64,000 bases of DNA from CAZJHX01 sp964545715 (GCA_964545715.1 CAZJHX010000003.1:1-64000), one strand, 5' to 3'. Shown: positions 1 through 8,822, counted from the first letter of the stretch. The notes: generated by a model from the sequence alone, not told the origin. Program-made: numbers and translations.

Positions 1-94
1 CCGGTTGCCGCTTGCGACCGGCGCCTTTTCGCGCACCACCCCAGGACTTGAAGTCGAGGGCGAGCTGGCGTTTGCGGGACGAGGTGCTTGTCAT
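1..94 (-). CDS. REP-associated (RAYT / IS200-like) transposase, N-terminus only
   Basis: The first 31 codons of a minus-strand gene start at ATG 94-92 and run off the left edge. The peptide is short and basic and contains FKSWGGARKGAGRKRQP. This closely resembles the WGGKRKGAGRKP signature that opens many REP-associated tyrosine transposases (Y1 Tnp, IS200/IS605-like) in proteobacteria. No catalytic residue lies inside the window, so the call rests on the N-terminal signature alone. If correct, the enzyme would act as a single-strand DNA transposase on REP-type hairpins. About 140 bp separate it from the next minus-strand gene, and I see no clear promoter there. Confidence 0.5.
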   Translation of the reverse strand, partial: MTSTSSRKRQLALDFKSWGGARKGAGRKRQP

Positions 95-238
95 CTTGAT
101 TAGGCAGATATTATGACCGGCTGTTCAGCAGGTCAACACTTGTTCTTGTGGATGTGTTGTCGTGGGACGGTCCGTCAAGGCTCGTCCTAAGCCGGTTCAT
201 CTGGAGGCCGGCTCGGAGCGAATTTCCGGCATCGACCA

Positions 239-2428
239 CTAGTCCCGCTTCTTACCGCGACGCCAGCCCATGATGCTGCCCACCAGGGACCTCTTTTCGC
301 CGTCCGCGATGCTGTCCAGCAGCTCCTGTGCGGTGGTTTCGCCGTGGGGCTCCATCTCGGCGGCCAGGCTCAAGTGCTCGCGCGCGTTATCGAGGTCGCC
401 ACGCTCCAGGTAGAGCTGGCCGTGGCTGAGCTCCAGCCGGTAGCGGATGATCGGGTCGTTGGGGCGGGCGCGTAGGGCGCGCTCCAAAAGCTGAGCGGCG
501 CCCCGATACTCCTTGAGCACTGACTGGAGGCGCGCGGCGTCGATCAGCACGTCGGCGTTGGTGCGCTCCTCGCCCTCGTGCACCGGCAGCTCCCAGGCCT
601 CCTCCAGATCCGGCGCCTCCTCGGGTGCGGGGACCGGCGTGCCGAAGTTGAGGTCGTCGATGCCCAGCTCGGGCTCCGGGGCCGGCACCGGCTCGTCTTC
701 CGCCTCCTCATCACCAAACCAGGACAGCTCGGCCGCCGCGCGCTTGCGCTTTGGCTCGGGCTCGGGCTCGGACGTCGGATCCGCAAACATGCTGCCGGGC
801 GGTGGTGCGAACATGCTGCCCGCCGGCGCGAGGTTGGGCGCCGGATCGCCGAACATGGAGCCCGCGGCCGGGTCCTCCTCGTCCAGGTCGGCAGGCAGGT
901 CGAACACCGAGCTGGCGGCAAAGGCCAGGGCAGCCAGCGCCTCGTCCTCGTCCTGTGCCTCCGCTTCGGCCGTCGGTCCAGCAGACATCGCCAGGGGGGC
1001 TCTTGGCTCTTCGGGCGGGCTCGCCGGCGTGGGTGGAGCCGGAGCGGGCATCGCGCGAGGAGGCGGGGCCACCGGCGCAGTGCTGGGTGGAGCCACAGCG
1101 GGTTTTGGCGGAGCGGGCGCGCGCACAGGGGCGGGCGGCGCGGGTGCCGGTCTTGCAGGCGCCGGTGGTGCTGGTGTGGGCGCCGGCCGGTTCGGGTCGT
1201 CACCCTGCTTGATGGCCGACGGCGGACCGAACATGGGCTGCTTTGGAGCGCCGGGCGTGCCGGATGTCGGAAACATCGGTGGCGGCGCATTCGGGTTGGT
1301 CGGCTTGGCCGGTTGCGGCGGCGCCCGCCGCCGCGCCGCGGGGGCGGGGGGGGGGGGGGGGGTGGCGGGTGGCGCGGGCGCGGGCGCCGGCTCAGGCGGC
1401 GCGGCTATGGGAGTCGGGCGTGGCGCCGCTTTCGGTGCCTCGGGGGGCTTTGGCGTCGCGGCGGGCTTCGGCGTGGCTTCTGGCCTGGGCGTCGCGGTGC
1501 GCTTCGGCGCCGGTTTGGCTACACGCGCGGCCGGACGGGACGGCTTCTTCTTGGGGTCGATCCGCTCGACCAGCGGCTTGGTCGACCACGGGTTCTCGTC
1601 GTCCTGAAACACCTTGCGCCCTGTCTTGGGCTTGGGCCTGGGCGGCTCGACGGTGGCCTTGTCCCCCCACGGCGTGAGCTCGTCTTGAATGGGGGCGCTG
1701 CTCTTGCGCGACGTGTCGATGGCCGAGCGCTCGATCTCGCGGGCGTACTTGGCGCGCCGCTTGGGGTCGCGCAGGGTCACAAAGGCCTTGTTGAGGCCCT
1801 CTTGGATCTCGCGGACCATCCGGCGTGACTCGCGGTTTTGCTCTACGAGATTGTCGATGTCGTACCGCTTCATCAGCTGCGCAAAGGCGACCTTGATCGC
1901 GCTGAAGTCCGCATCCCTGGCGACTTCCAGACGCGTGAAGAAGTCCTGGCCACCCAGCCTGGGGTGCTCCCGTCGCAAGTCCGCGATGCTCAGCTTGGCA
2001 GCCGTCGTAGTCGCTTCGGCCTTTGGAGCCGCGGCCGCAATGCGCCGCAGCTGGCGATCCACCGCGGCATAGATCTGCGCCTGGAGCAGCGGCTTGGCCA
2101 CAAACTCAGCAACGCTCAGCTGTGCGGTCAGCTGCTTCACCTGGTCGAGCTGCGCGCCGGTCGACGCGGTCAGCCCGATGACGGCTGCGTTCTTGGCCTG
2201 AGGCAGCTCACGCAGGCGCGCCAGGCCCATCAGCTCGGTGAAGGCGCCGGGTTCGATCGCAAAGAGGATTGTGTGCGCGTCCGCCGGCCCCATGGACTGA
2301 ATCACGTCGACCGCGGTCTCGCCCTCGACCACTGTATGGCCTGCCTCTCGCAGCCACTCGGCCATGCGAGCCCTGTCGATGTTATCCGATTCGACAACAA
2401 GAACTCTGGCGGGACCCGGCAAGGTCAT
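239..2428 (-). CDS. Pseudo-receiver / J-like / TPR fusion protein (729 aa)
   Basis: Multidomain cytoplasmic protein. Residues 8-125 have a receiver fold (VLVVESDN start, VAKPL near 114), but the usual phospho-acceptor Asp is absent: the strand reads ILFAIEPG. Residues about 160-230 look like a DnaJ J-domain in which the HPD tripeptide is replaced (KRYDIDN). Residues about 250-480 are Pro/Ala-rich and 480-620 are acidic, with recurring GSMF motifs. The last about 100 residues form TPR-like helices (YRGAAQLLERALRARPND). Its ATG shares one base with the TAA of the upstream response-regulator gene, so the two are probably translationally coupled. A 17-base G run (C on the coding strand) lies in the Pro-rich part. 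Similar J-domain-like/TPR proteins are common in Myxococcota. The function here is unknown; a scaffold in a signalling pathway is an inference. Confidence 0.75.
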   Translation of the reverse strand: MTLPGPARVLVVESDNIDRARMAEWLREAGHTVVEGETAVDVIQSMGPADAHTILFAIEPGAFTELMGLARLRELPQAKNAAVIGLTASTGAQLDQVKQLTAQLSVAEFVAKPLLQAQIYAAVDRQLRRIAAAAPKAEATTTAAKLSIADLRREHPRLGGQDFFTRLEVARDADFSAIKVAFAQLMKRYDIDNLVEQNRESRRMVREIQEGLNKAFVTLRDPKRRAKYAREIERSAIDTSRKSSAPIQDELTPWGDKATVEPPRPKPKTGRKVFQDDENPWSTKPLVERIDPKKKPSRPAARVAKPAPKRTATPRPEATPKPAATPKPPEAPKAAPRPTPIAAPPEPAPAPAPPATPPPPPAPAARRRAPPQPAKPTNPNAPPPMFPTSGTPGAPKQPMFGPPSAIKQGDDPNRPAPTPAPPAPARPAPAPPAPVRAPAPPKPAVAPPSTAPVAPPPRAMPAPAPPTPASPPEEPRAPLAMSAGPTAEAEAQDEDEALAALAFAASSVFDLPADLDEEDPAAGSMFGDPAPNLAPAGSMFAPPPGSMFADPTSEPEPEPKRKRAAAELSWFGDEEAEDEPVPAPEPELGIDDLNFGTPVPAPEEAPDLEEAWELPVHEGEERTNADVLIDAARLQSVLKEYRGAAQLLERALRARPNDPIIRYRLELSHGQLYLERGDLDNAREHLSLAAEMEPHGETTAQELLDSIADGEKRSLVGSIMGWRRGKKRD

Positions 2429-3354
2429 TACGGCGCGACGACCACCTGGTTGCCGCCGGCCTTCTTGGCCTGTCCCATCGCCGCCAGCGCGTCGATCAGG
2501 GCTCTTTCAGCGTTGGCGTCCTCCGCGCTAACGCTCTTGACGCCGATGCTGCACGTCACCGCGATCTCGCGGTCGCCGTCGGCGGAAAACGGGGTTTTGG
2601 CAACGTACTCCCGCAGGCGATGGCTAGCGGCCACCGCCAGCTCGGAGGCGGTCTCCGTCAGCGCTACGGCAAAGCGATCGCCTTCATACCGACAGAAGTG
2701 GTCGGTGGTTCGCAGCACGCCGCGCAGGATGACGGCCATGTTGGCCAGCACCCGATCCCCGAACTCGGTCCCGTGTGTCTCGTTGACCTGGGCAAAGCGA
2801 TCCAGATCGACGATCAGCAGCGACAGCGGGCGTTTGTAGCGCTCCGTGCGGGCGCACTCCTGACGCAGAAGGTCCATGAACGCGTGCCGCTTCAGCAGCC
2901 CGGTGACGTGGTCCTCGTTGGCCATGGCGTGCAGCATCTGGTCAAAGCCGAGCTGCTCTTGGTCGGCCGTATGTGCCTCCATGACCCGGTTGATCGACTC
3001 GCCCAGCACTGCGGGGCTGAGGTCCGACTTGGTCAGATAGTCGTCGCCGCTGGCGCGCGCGACCTCCGCCGCGATGCGCTCGTTGCCCTGGCCCGTCAGA
3101 AACACCACCGGCACCGTCGTACCCGACGTGCGAATCGTCTTCAGCAGCTCCAAGCCGTTGTCCGCGCCAAGGCGGAAGTCTAAAAAGATCAAATCGACGG
3201 GCTGTTTGGCCAGGTTGCGACGCGCCTCCGCAGCGCTTGCGCACTCGACGAGCGTGGCGTCCAGTCCGTCGATCTCCGCCAGGTACCGGCGCAGTGTCTT
3301 GAGATCCACCTCGTCATCATCGACGCCGAGGATTGTGAGTGGTCCGTCAATCAT
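2428..3354 (-). CDS. Response regulator with degenerate GGDEF domain (308 aa)
   Basis: Residues 6-125 are an apparently complete receiver: the acidic pair in GVDDDE, the phospho-acceptor Asp in IFLDFRLG, Thr in VVFLTG and Lys in DYLTKSD. Residues about 145-305 are a GGDEF-family fold (DHVTGLLKRHAF, LLIVDLDRFAQVNE, SIGVKS). The signature itself reads EGDRF (bases 2671-2685) instead of GGDEF, which loses the first Gly and the catalytic/metal-binding Glu. The product-binding I-site RxxD (RTTD) is kept exactly five residues upstream. From knowledge of the family I infer that it is inactive as a diguanylate cyclase but may bind c-di-GMP as an effector. It is the first gene of a coupled pair with the 729-aa protein downstream. 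Confidence 0.85.
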   Translation of the reverse strand: MIDGPLTILGVDDDEVDLKTLRRYLAEIDGLDATLVECASAAEARRNLAKQPVDLIFLDFRLGADNGLELLKTIRTSGTTVPVVFLTGQGNERIAAEVARASGDDYLTKSDLSPAVLGESINRVMEAHTADQEQLGFDQMLHAMANEDHVTGLLKRHAFMDLLRQECARTERYKRPLSLLIVDLDRFAQVNETHGTEFGDRVLANMAVILRGVLRTTDHFCRYEGDRFAVALTETASELAVAASHRLREYVAKTPFSADGDREIAVTCSIGVKSVSAEDANAERALIDALAAMGQAKKAGGNQVVVAP

Positions 3355-3441
3355 GCGTTCGCTCCCCTAAGTCGCAGACGATACCACGCCCGCCGGGACC
3401 CGCGCATGCCATCGGCGCGAACTCTGGTAGGATCCCTGAAC

Positions 3442-3831
3442 ATGAAGATGCGCGCGCTCAATCATGTGAACCTCGTGGTGTCGGATGTCGAGAGATCCGC
3501 GGCTTTCTACGAGCGCGCGTTCGGCATGGAGCGCCAATGGAAAGAGGGTGACTTCATCTTCATGACGTGTGGCGACAGCGATCTGGGCCTGGTGACCGGC
3601 CGCCCGATCTCCCATCGCCGGTTTCACATCGGCTTTCGCGTGGACGAGCGCAAGGCTGTGGACGAGTGGCGCCTGCACCTGGGGCGCCAGGGCGTAGACG
3701 TCGAGGGCGACGTGCGCGACTACGGCGACTACTACACGTTCAGCTGCCGGGACCCGGATGGGTACGGCATCGAGATCTACTACGAACAGGAGCCCCGCGG
3801 CCGCACGGGCTTTCCGGCCGACGAAGAGTAG
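3442..3831 (+). CDS. VOC / glyoxalase-superfamily protein (129 aa)
   Basis: A single vicinal-oxygen-chelate domain. It has the typical first strand with a metal-ligand His (RALNHVNLVVSD), a central HIGFRVDE strand and the closing DPDGYGIEIYYE strand with a ligand Glu. The length (about 130 residues) is normal for one-domain VOC proteins. I chose ATG 3442 because MKMRALNHVNLVV begins exactly at the fold; an in-frame ATG at 3406 would add 12 residues that do not fit the family. Members include glyoxalase I, dioxygenases and resistance proteins, and the substrate cannot be deduced. It stands alone between the minus-strand signalling genes and a minus-strand lipoprotein gene that converges on it. 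Confidence 0.85.
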   Translation: MKMRALNHVNLVVSDVERSAAFYERAFGMERQWKEGDFIFMTCGDSDLGLVTGRPISHRRFHIGFRVDERKAVDEWRLHLGRQGVDVEGDVRDYGDYYTFSCRDPDGYGIEIYYEQEPRGRTGFPADEE

Positions 3832-3839
3832 GCCAGTCG

Positions 3840-4421
3840 TTACTTTTCGAGCATCCGCCAGGTGCCGCCTTCCTGGGTGGCGGCCAACTTGTCGATCGTC
3901 CCGTCCGTCATCGTCACTTTGATGGGATGGACGCTGATCCGCCCCTTGGGGAACGGCACAAGAATCGCCGGACGCACTTCGATGCCCTTCAGCTTTGAGC
4001 CGGCTTTGTAGACGCTCTGCTCCCTCTTAGCCAGTGCCTGGCGGCGGCGGATGAAGTAGTCCCGGTCGCTGATGGCGCGCACCTCAGCCGCGTCCTTGAA
4101 CCCCTGGGCGCGTGCCGTGCCGTCGTCCCGCTCGGCCGGACGCTTGCCCACGGAGATGACGATGGCTTTGTGGACCGACGCGGCCATGTCCCACAGCTGG
4201 CCCCAGTCCTGAGCTTGCTTGGCCACGATGAAGACCTGCGCGCGCTGCTTGGCGGCCGCCATGTCCTTTGCCGCTGCCTCGGCCCGCTCCTGCGCTGAGT
4301 TGTCTTCTTCGGCCTCTGGCAGCGCTGAGCTGTGGACCGTGGTGGGAGTCGTGGCGCCACACCCGACGAGGGTAGCGGCCAGGACACAGATAATCGTCAT
4401 TGTGGCGCCATGCGCGGTCAT
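3840..4421 (-). CDS. Putative lipoprotein of unknown function (193 aa)
   Basis: The N-terminus has a hydrophobic stretch ending in a lipobox (CVLAATLVGC), so it is predicted to be secreted and lipidated. A coiled, Ala/Glu-rich segment (about residues 38-62) follows, then an alpha/beta region with no motif I recognise. ATG 4421 was chosen because a GGAGAG sequence lies just upstream; ATG 4400 inside the signal peptide is an alternative. It converges with the VOC gene (8 bp between stops) and is divergent from the 169-aa gene at 4511. No function is assigned. Confidence 0.65.
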   Translation of the reverse strand: MTAHGATMTIICVLAATLVGCGATTPTTVHSSALPEAEEDNSAQERAEAAAKDMAAAKQRAQVFIVAKQAQDWGQLWDMAASVHKAIVISVGKRPAERDDGTARAQGFKDAAEVRAISDRDYFIRRRQALAKREQSVYKAGSKLKGIEVRPAILVPFPKGRISVHPIKVTMTDGTIDKLAATQEGGTWRMLEK

Positions 4422-4510
4422 CGGGTGGGTCTCTCCATCATGATCTTCGACGGTGTTGCAACCGTTTCAACGCGTTGCCGATTCCTGGCAACACTCGTAG
4501 GATAGCGCGC

Positions 4511-5020
4511 ATGACGCAGCGTTACGACGTACTAGTGGTCCCAGAAGACCTGAATCGCAAGATCGCACCGGCTGGAGCCGCGGCCTGGCTGCGCAGCTTC
4601 GCGGTCTCCAGAGCCGCACTGCCCTACGAAGAGGCCATCGCAGAAGAGTGGGTCGAGGTGTACTGCAAGCCGGGGCCGTCGGCGCACGAGCCGTTCATGA
4701 AGGGCGGCTACGAGTCAGACGTCGCCGTCTTCGACGAGGTGGCGGTGCGCTTCGGCACCAAGGGCGTCCCCATGCCGTACGGTGTGAAGGATCAGACGAT
4801 CTACTTCTTCGTCGAGTTCCGGGGCTGCCTGTTCAAGGAGCCGATGGGCAAGTTCAAGAACCGCTTCAAGGACGTGCTGCTCGCGCGTCCGGCCGTGTAT
4901 TGGCGCGAGGCTGAGCCGGCGCCGCCCCATCGCGAGGTGGGCGAGGATGAGCAGCCCGTCGAGCGCAAGAAGAAGGAAGTGGCCTCCGGCGTCGCGGGCA
5001 CGACGACCGAAGAGTGGTAG
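4511..5020 (+). CDS. Hypothetical protein upstream of psuG (169 aa)
   Basis: Begins MTQRYDVLVVPEDLNRK; ATG 4511 is preferred over the in-frame upstream ATG 4400 because the extension is low quality and overlaps the divergent gene. It is mostly alpha/beta with a charged C-terminus (VERKKKEVAS). There is no signal peptide or membrane segment, so it is probably cytoplasmic. Its last codons overlap the GTG start of the pseudouridine-5'-phosphate glycosidase gene by 7 bp, so the two are likely co-translated. I do not recognise the family. A role with PsuG in pseudouridine catabolism is only a context guess. Confidence 0.7.
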   Translation: MTQRYDVLVVPEDLNRKIAPAGAAAWLRSFAVSRAALPYEEAIAEEWVEVYCKPGPSAHEPFMKGGYESDVAVFDEVAVRFGTKGVPMPYGVKDQTIYFFVEFRGCLFKEPMGKFKNRFKDVLLARPAVYWREAEPAPPHREVGEDEQPVERKKKEVASGVAGTTTEEW

Positions 5021-5862
5021 CGCTCGAGACGACCCTGCTCGTTCACGGGGTCCCCACCCAACAGGCCCTGCCGCTCTTTGACGAGCTGACGCAGATCGTG
5101 CGCGACGAGGGCGGCTCCCCCGCGCTTGTCGGGGTGGTGCAGGGCAGGGCGGTCGTCGGGATGACCCGGGCGCAGCTGACCGAGATGCTCGCCCGCCCGG
5201 ACACTGCCAAGGCCAACACCGCCAACCTGGGGCTGCTGCTGCACGCGGGCAAAGACGGCGCCACGACCGTGAGCGGCACCATGGAGCTTGCTTGTGCGGC
5301 CGGCTTGAGGGTGTTTGCGACCGGCGGGATCGGCGGCGTTCACCGCGGTTATGGGACCGCATTTGACGTCAGCGCCGACCTCGCCGCGTTTACCCGTTTC
5401 CCCGTGGCCGTCGTGACCAGCGGTGTGAAGTCGATTCTGGACGTCGTCGCCACGCGGGAGGTGCTGGAGACGCTGGGCGTGCCGGTGATCGGCGTGGGCA
5501 CCGACTGCTTTCCGGCGTTTTACCTGCGCGAGAGCGACGCGGGTGTGGACGCGCGCTTCGACGACGTGGAGGACCTGGCGCGGTTTGTCGACGCCGAGCT
5601 GCGGCGCACTGGACGGGGCATCGTGTTGGCGCACCCGATCCCGGCCGCCGACGCTATCGCCGTGACCAACTGGGAGCGCTGGTTGGCCCAGGCGCAGCAG
5701 CGGGTGGCGCTGCGGAATGTGACCGGACGCGCCGTGACGCCCGCACTGTTGGCGGAGCTTGTGCGGGTCTCCGACGGCGCCACATTGCGCGCGAACCTGG
5801 CCCTGATTCGCGCCAATACCCGATTTGCGGCCCGCCTCAGCGCAGCGATGCGCGCGATCTGA
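5014..5862 (+). CDS. psuG: Pseudouridine-5'-phosphate glycosidase
   Basis: Cleaves (or reversibly forms) the C-glycosidic bond of pseudouridine 5'-phosphate to give uracil and ribose 5-phosphate. Family motifs in order: VALETTLLVHGVP at the N-terminus, GATTVSGTMELA, the hallmark ATGGIGGVHRG, then FDVSADL, the Lys-containing VTSGVKSILD, and GVPVIGVGTDCFPAFY. Length (282 aa) is slightly short for the family (about 300). GTG 5014 is the start that gives the conserved N-terminus; it overlaps the preceding stop. The usual partner, pseudouridine kinase PsuK, is not adjacent. Confidence 0.92.
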   Translation: MVALETTLLVHGVPTQQALPLFDELTQIVRDEGGSPALVGVVQGRAVVGMTRAQLTEMLARPDTAKANTANLGLLLHAGKDGATTVSGTMELACAAGLRVFATGGIGGVHRGYGTAFDVSADLAAFTRFPVAVVTSGVKSILDVVATREVLETLGVPVIGVGTDCFPAFYLRESDAGVDARFDDVEDLARFVDAELRRTGRGIVLAHPIPAADAIAVTNWERWLAQAQQRVALRNVTGRAVTPALLAELVRVSDGATLRANLALIRANTRFAARLSAAMRAI

Positions 5863-5959
5863 CCTGAGTTTCTGTTGGAATCCGCCAGGCGCGTCCGCTA
5901 GAGCGAATGACAGATCGAACGTTCGATTTGAGGGGCGCAGTGAGGAGGGATTTTCGAGG

Positions 5960-6628
5960 ATGAGACGTGCAGTACACTTGGGACTTTTGACCGCCGGCAG
6001 CCTGGCGCTGCTCATGGCCGGTTGCGCGATGGACGACGGCGGGATCGCGACGCCCGATCAGCTGGGTGAGGCCGCACCCGTAATGACGCCGTCAGAGGCG
6101 CTGCCGGTTGCAGCGGAGCTGTCGCCCGTAGACGAGGCCGCCGAGCAGACGCAGCCCAGCCCGTCACGCGACTCGGCGCCCACGGCGGTCGAGAAAGCGC
6201 CCGACGCGCCGGTCGACATCAACGCGCCGCAATTGGACGTGGACGTGGACACCATCGTGATGGAGGACATGTACGGGTGGGGCACCTGGACCGAGGTCGT
6301 GACCCACTCCACCTGTGAAAAGTGGGCGGTCGGCGACGGCAACACCACGCAGGCCACCGTCGAGGTCAAAGCCGGCGTCGTCTCGCTGGACGTGCCGCAT
6401 TATCCGCTGCTGACCGGCAATCTCAGCGGACAGCAGGCCAAGCTGACCGGCTATCAGGAGTGGATGGAGTTCGGCCTACCCGTCAGCTGCACCGTGCTGG
6501 GCGACGTCAAGATGCTGGGTCTCAGCATTTCGGGCTCGGCGGAAGAAGAGATCGACGAGGGCAAGGACGGCACCAGCTGCAAGACCACCGTCGACTATTC
6601 TCTGACGATCTACGGCCAGGCCAACTAA
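5960..6628 (+). CDS. Putative lipoprotein (222 aa)
   Basis: ATG 5960 follows a good ribosome-binding region (GAGGAGGGA about 12-20 bp upstream) and opens a lipoprotein signal: MRRAVHLGLL then a lipobox ending LLMAGC. Residues about 25-85 are a Pro/Glu/Asp-rich tether. The rest (from about 90) looks beta-rich and has three Cys residues (STCEKW, PVSCTV, GTSCKT) that could form disulphides. I recognise no family. It converges with the S9 peptidase gene, with only 5 bp between the two stops. Confidence 0.7.
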   Translation: MRRAVHLGLLTAGSLALLMAGCAMDDGGIATPDQLGEAAPVMTPSEALPVAAELSPVDEAAEQTQPSPSRDSAPTAVEKAPDAPVDINAPQLDVDVDTIVMEDMYGWGTWTEVVTHSTCEKWAVGDGNTTQATVEVKAGVVSLDVPHYPLLTGNLSGQQAKLTGYQEWMEFGLPVSCTVLGDVKMLGLSISGSAEEEIDEGKDGTSCKTTVDYSLTIYGQAN

Positions 6629-6633
6629 GGCCT

Positions 6634-8817
6634 CTACGGCCTCAACTCCTTCACGAAGAACTCTGCGATGCGACTGTAAAGCCGCCGCGTCGGCAGCTTG
6701 CCGTGCACCATGTGCGTAAAGCCGGACAGCGGCAGGATGGCGTGCGCCTTACCGGCCCTGAACAGCGCATCCGACAGCTTGATCGTGTTCACCAGATAGA
6801 CGTTGTCGTCCACGGTGCCGTGCGCGATGAGCAGCGGTCGCGTCAGCTTCTTGGCCCAGTGCAGGAGGCTGGTGTCCTTGTAGCCTTTGGGGTTCTCCTC
6901 GGGCAGCCCCATATAGCGCTCGGTGTAGTGCGTGTCGTAGTCATGCCAGTCCGCGACGGGCGCGCCTGAGAAGCCGGCGTGGTAGACGTCTGGGCGTCGC
7001 ATCACGGCCATCGACGTGAAATAGCCGCCAAATGACCAGCCGTAGATGCCCACGCGCGTGAGATCCAGCTCGGAGTAGCGTTCGCCCAGCGCCTTGAGGC
7101 CCGCCACCTGGTCCTCCATGGGGCCGGAGATGACGTCGTTCTTGATCGAGCGCTCCCAGGCCCGGCCGCGGCGCGGCGTGCCCCGACCGTCGATGTTGAC
7201 CAGGATGAAGCCGTGGTCTGCGATGAACTGCTGCACGTAGTAGCGCAGCTTGTTGGCGGTCACGACCTGGTAATGCGGCCCGCCGTAGACGTACACGATG
7301 ACCGGGTAGCGGCGGTCGGGCTCGAAGTTGCGCGGGCGGACCAGCGCAGCATGCATCTTGCGGCCGGCCTCCACCGTCGTGAACTCCACGCTGGGCACAA
7401 ACGGCGGCGCCGCGGCCAGCGAGGTCAGCGTACCGGCGTCCGAGCCGTCCAGTTTGTGCGCTGTGGTCTTGCGCACGCCGTCCACGGAGATGTGGGCGTC
7501 GACCCAGATCTTGGCGCCCCACTTCGCGGCGTGCGTGCCGGGCGCCGTTGTCAGGCGCTGGGGCCCGGCCTCCTTGTCCAGCGCGATTCGGTACAGCTGG
7601 GTCTCCAAGGGCGTCGGGCAAGCGCGCACCACGGCGAACGTGCCCGCCGCGTCCACATGCACGAGGCTGCGATAGCCGAACTCGATGCTGGTCAGCGTGC
7701 GGACGTGCGATCCGTCGCGGGCCCTCAGCTCCAGCCGCAGGGCGCCGTTGCGCTCGCTGGTCCACAAGAAGCGGCCGTCGGGCAGCCACCGGGGTACGTC
7801 CTGGTCGATGTTGACCCAGGCGTCATCGCGTTCGCTGTGCAGCCGCGTCGTCTCGCCGGTGGTCGCGTCGGCGGTCAGCAGCACGATCTCCGTCTGGCGC
7901 CGGTTTTGAACGACCAGGGTCAGGGGGGCGCCCTCCACCCACTTTACCGACACCAGATAGGGGTAGGTCTGCGTGTCCCATTTCACAGGCACCGAGGGGC
8001 CGCCAATCGCTGGGAAGAGGAACAGGTCGACCTGGGCGTTGGGCGTGCCGGCGCGCGGATACGGCGAGTCTGACGGCGCCTTCTCGGGCTTGGCCGGGTT
8101 GTGGATCCACAGGCGCTCCACGTCCTTGTTGTCCGTGCGTTGAACCAGCAGCGAGCGGCTGTCCGGCGACCACCAGTAGCCGGCGTACCGGCCCATCTCC
8201 TCTTCTGCGACGAACTCGGCGGTGCCCCAGACCTGATCGCCCTCTCGGGTGGTGATTCGCGTCTCTCCGCCGCCCGGTACGTCGACTACGAAGACGTCCC
8301 CGTCGCGCACAAACGCCGCTTTCTGGGCGTCCGGCGACAAGCGCGCGTCAAAGGGCGTGCCCTTGGCCTTGCCGACCAGCTCTACGGTCTTGGAAGTCTG
8401 TCGGTCGACCACATATAGGCGCCCCGACAGCGGAACCAGGATGCGCGCGCCGTCCTTGGACAGCTGGTACTTGGCGATGCCGGTGGCCACCTGTCGCTTT
8501 CGCTCTCGGCGGGCGCGCTCCTCGGCGGAGAGATGCTCGTCCGCGCCCTTCAGCACCGACTGGGCCGTCAGCAGCACGCGCTCTTTGCCCGTCTTGGTGT
8601 TCAGCTCGTACAGATCGCCGCGATACGACGTCGGCCCGCTGCGCAGAAACAAGACGTCGTCGCCGGTCACCGAGATCGCGCGCGGATGGCCCAGCGAGAA
8701 GCGCCCGGTCTCGGCGTATCGCTCGACGTGCGCGGGGTCGGCCACGGGTACATAAGGCTTGGGCGCGCACCCGGCCTGTGCGGCCGCGATGGCTACGAGA
8801 AGCGCTGCAGATCTCAT
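6634..8817 (-). CDS. S9 family (dipeptidyl-peptidase IV-like) lipoprotein peptidase (727 aa)
   Basis: Serine peptidase with an N-terminal beta-propeller (about residues 60-470, DPPIV_N type) and a C-terminal alpha/beta-hydrolase domain. Catalytic Ser is in GWSFGG (about residue 595), Asp in HGTVDDNV (about 670) and His in the FTHMVHG segment (about 702-705). The YGGPHYQVV strand before the nucleophile is also typical of S9B. The start is ATG 8817: it gives a lipoprotein signal (LLVAIAAAQAGC), and the sequence upstream in frame belongs to the neighbouring gene. Predicted to be a surface or periplasmic lipoprotein that releases dipeptides, often X-Pro, from peptides. It lies 5 bp downstream of the stop of the 979-aa gene, so the two probably form an operon. 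Confidence 0.9.
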   Translation of the reverse strand: MRSAALLVAIAAAQAGCAPKPYVPVADPAHVERYAETGRFSLGHPRAISVTGDDVLFLRSGPTSYRGDLYELNTKTGKERVLLTAQSVLKGADEHLSAEERARRERKRQVATGIAKYQLSKDGARILVPLSGRLYVVDRQTSKTVELVGKAKGTPFDARLSPDAQKAAFVRDGDVFVVDVPGGGETRITTREGDQVWGTAEFVAEEEMGRYAGYWWSPDSRSLLVQRTDNKDVERLWIHNPAKPEKAPSDSPYPRAGTPNAQVDLFLFPAIGGPSVPVKWDTQTYPYLVSVKWVEGAPLTLVVQNRRQTEIVLLTADATTGETTRLHSERDDAWVNIDQDVPRWLPDGRFLWTSERNGALRLELRARDGSHVRTLTSIEFGYRSLVHVDAAGTFAVVRACPTPLETQLYRIALDKEAGPQRLTTAPGTHAAKWGAKIWVDAHISVDGVRKTTAHKLDGSDAGTLTSLAAAPPFVPSVEFTTVEAGRKMHAALVRPRNFEPDRRYPVIVYVYGGPHYQVVTANKLRYYVQQFIADHGFILVNIDGRGTPRRGRAWERSIKNDVISGPMEDQVAGLKALGERYSELDLTRVGIYGWSFGGYFTSMAVMRRPDVYHAGFSGAPVADWHDYDTHYTERYMGLPEENPKGYKDTSLLHWAKKLTRPLLIAHGTVDDNVYLVNTIKLSDALFRAGKAHAILPLSGFTHMVHGKLPTRRLYSRIAEFFVKELRP

Positions 8818-8822
8818 CGTGT

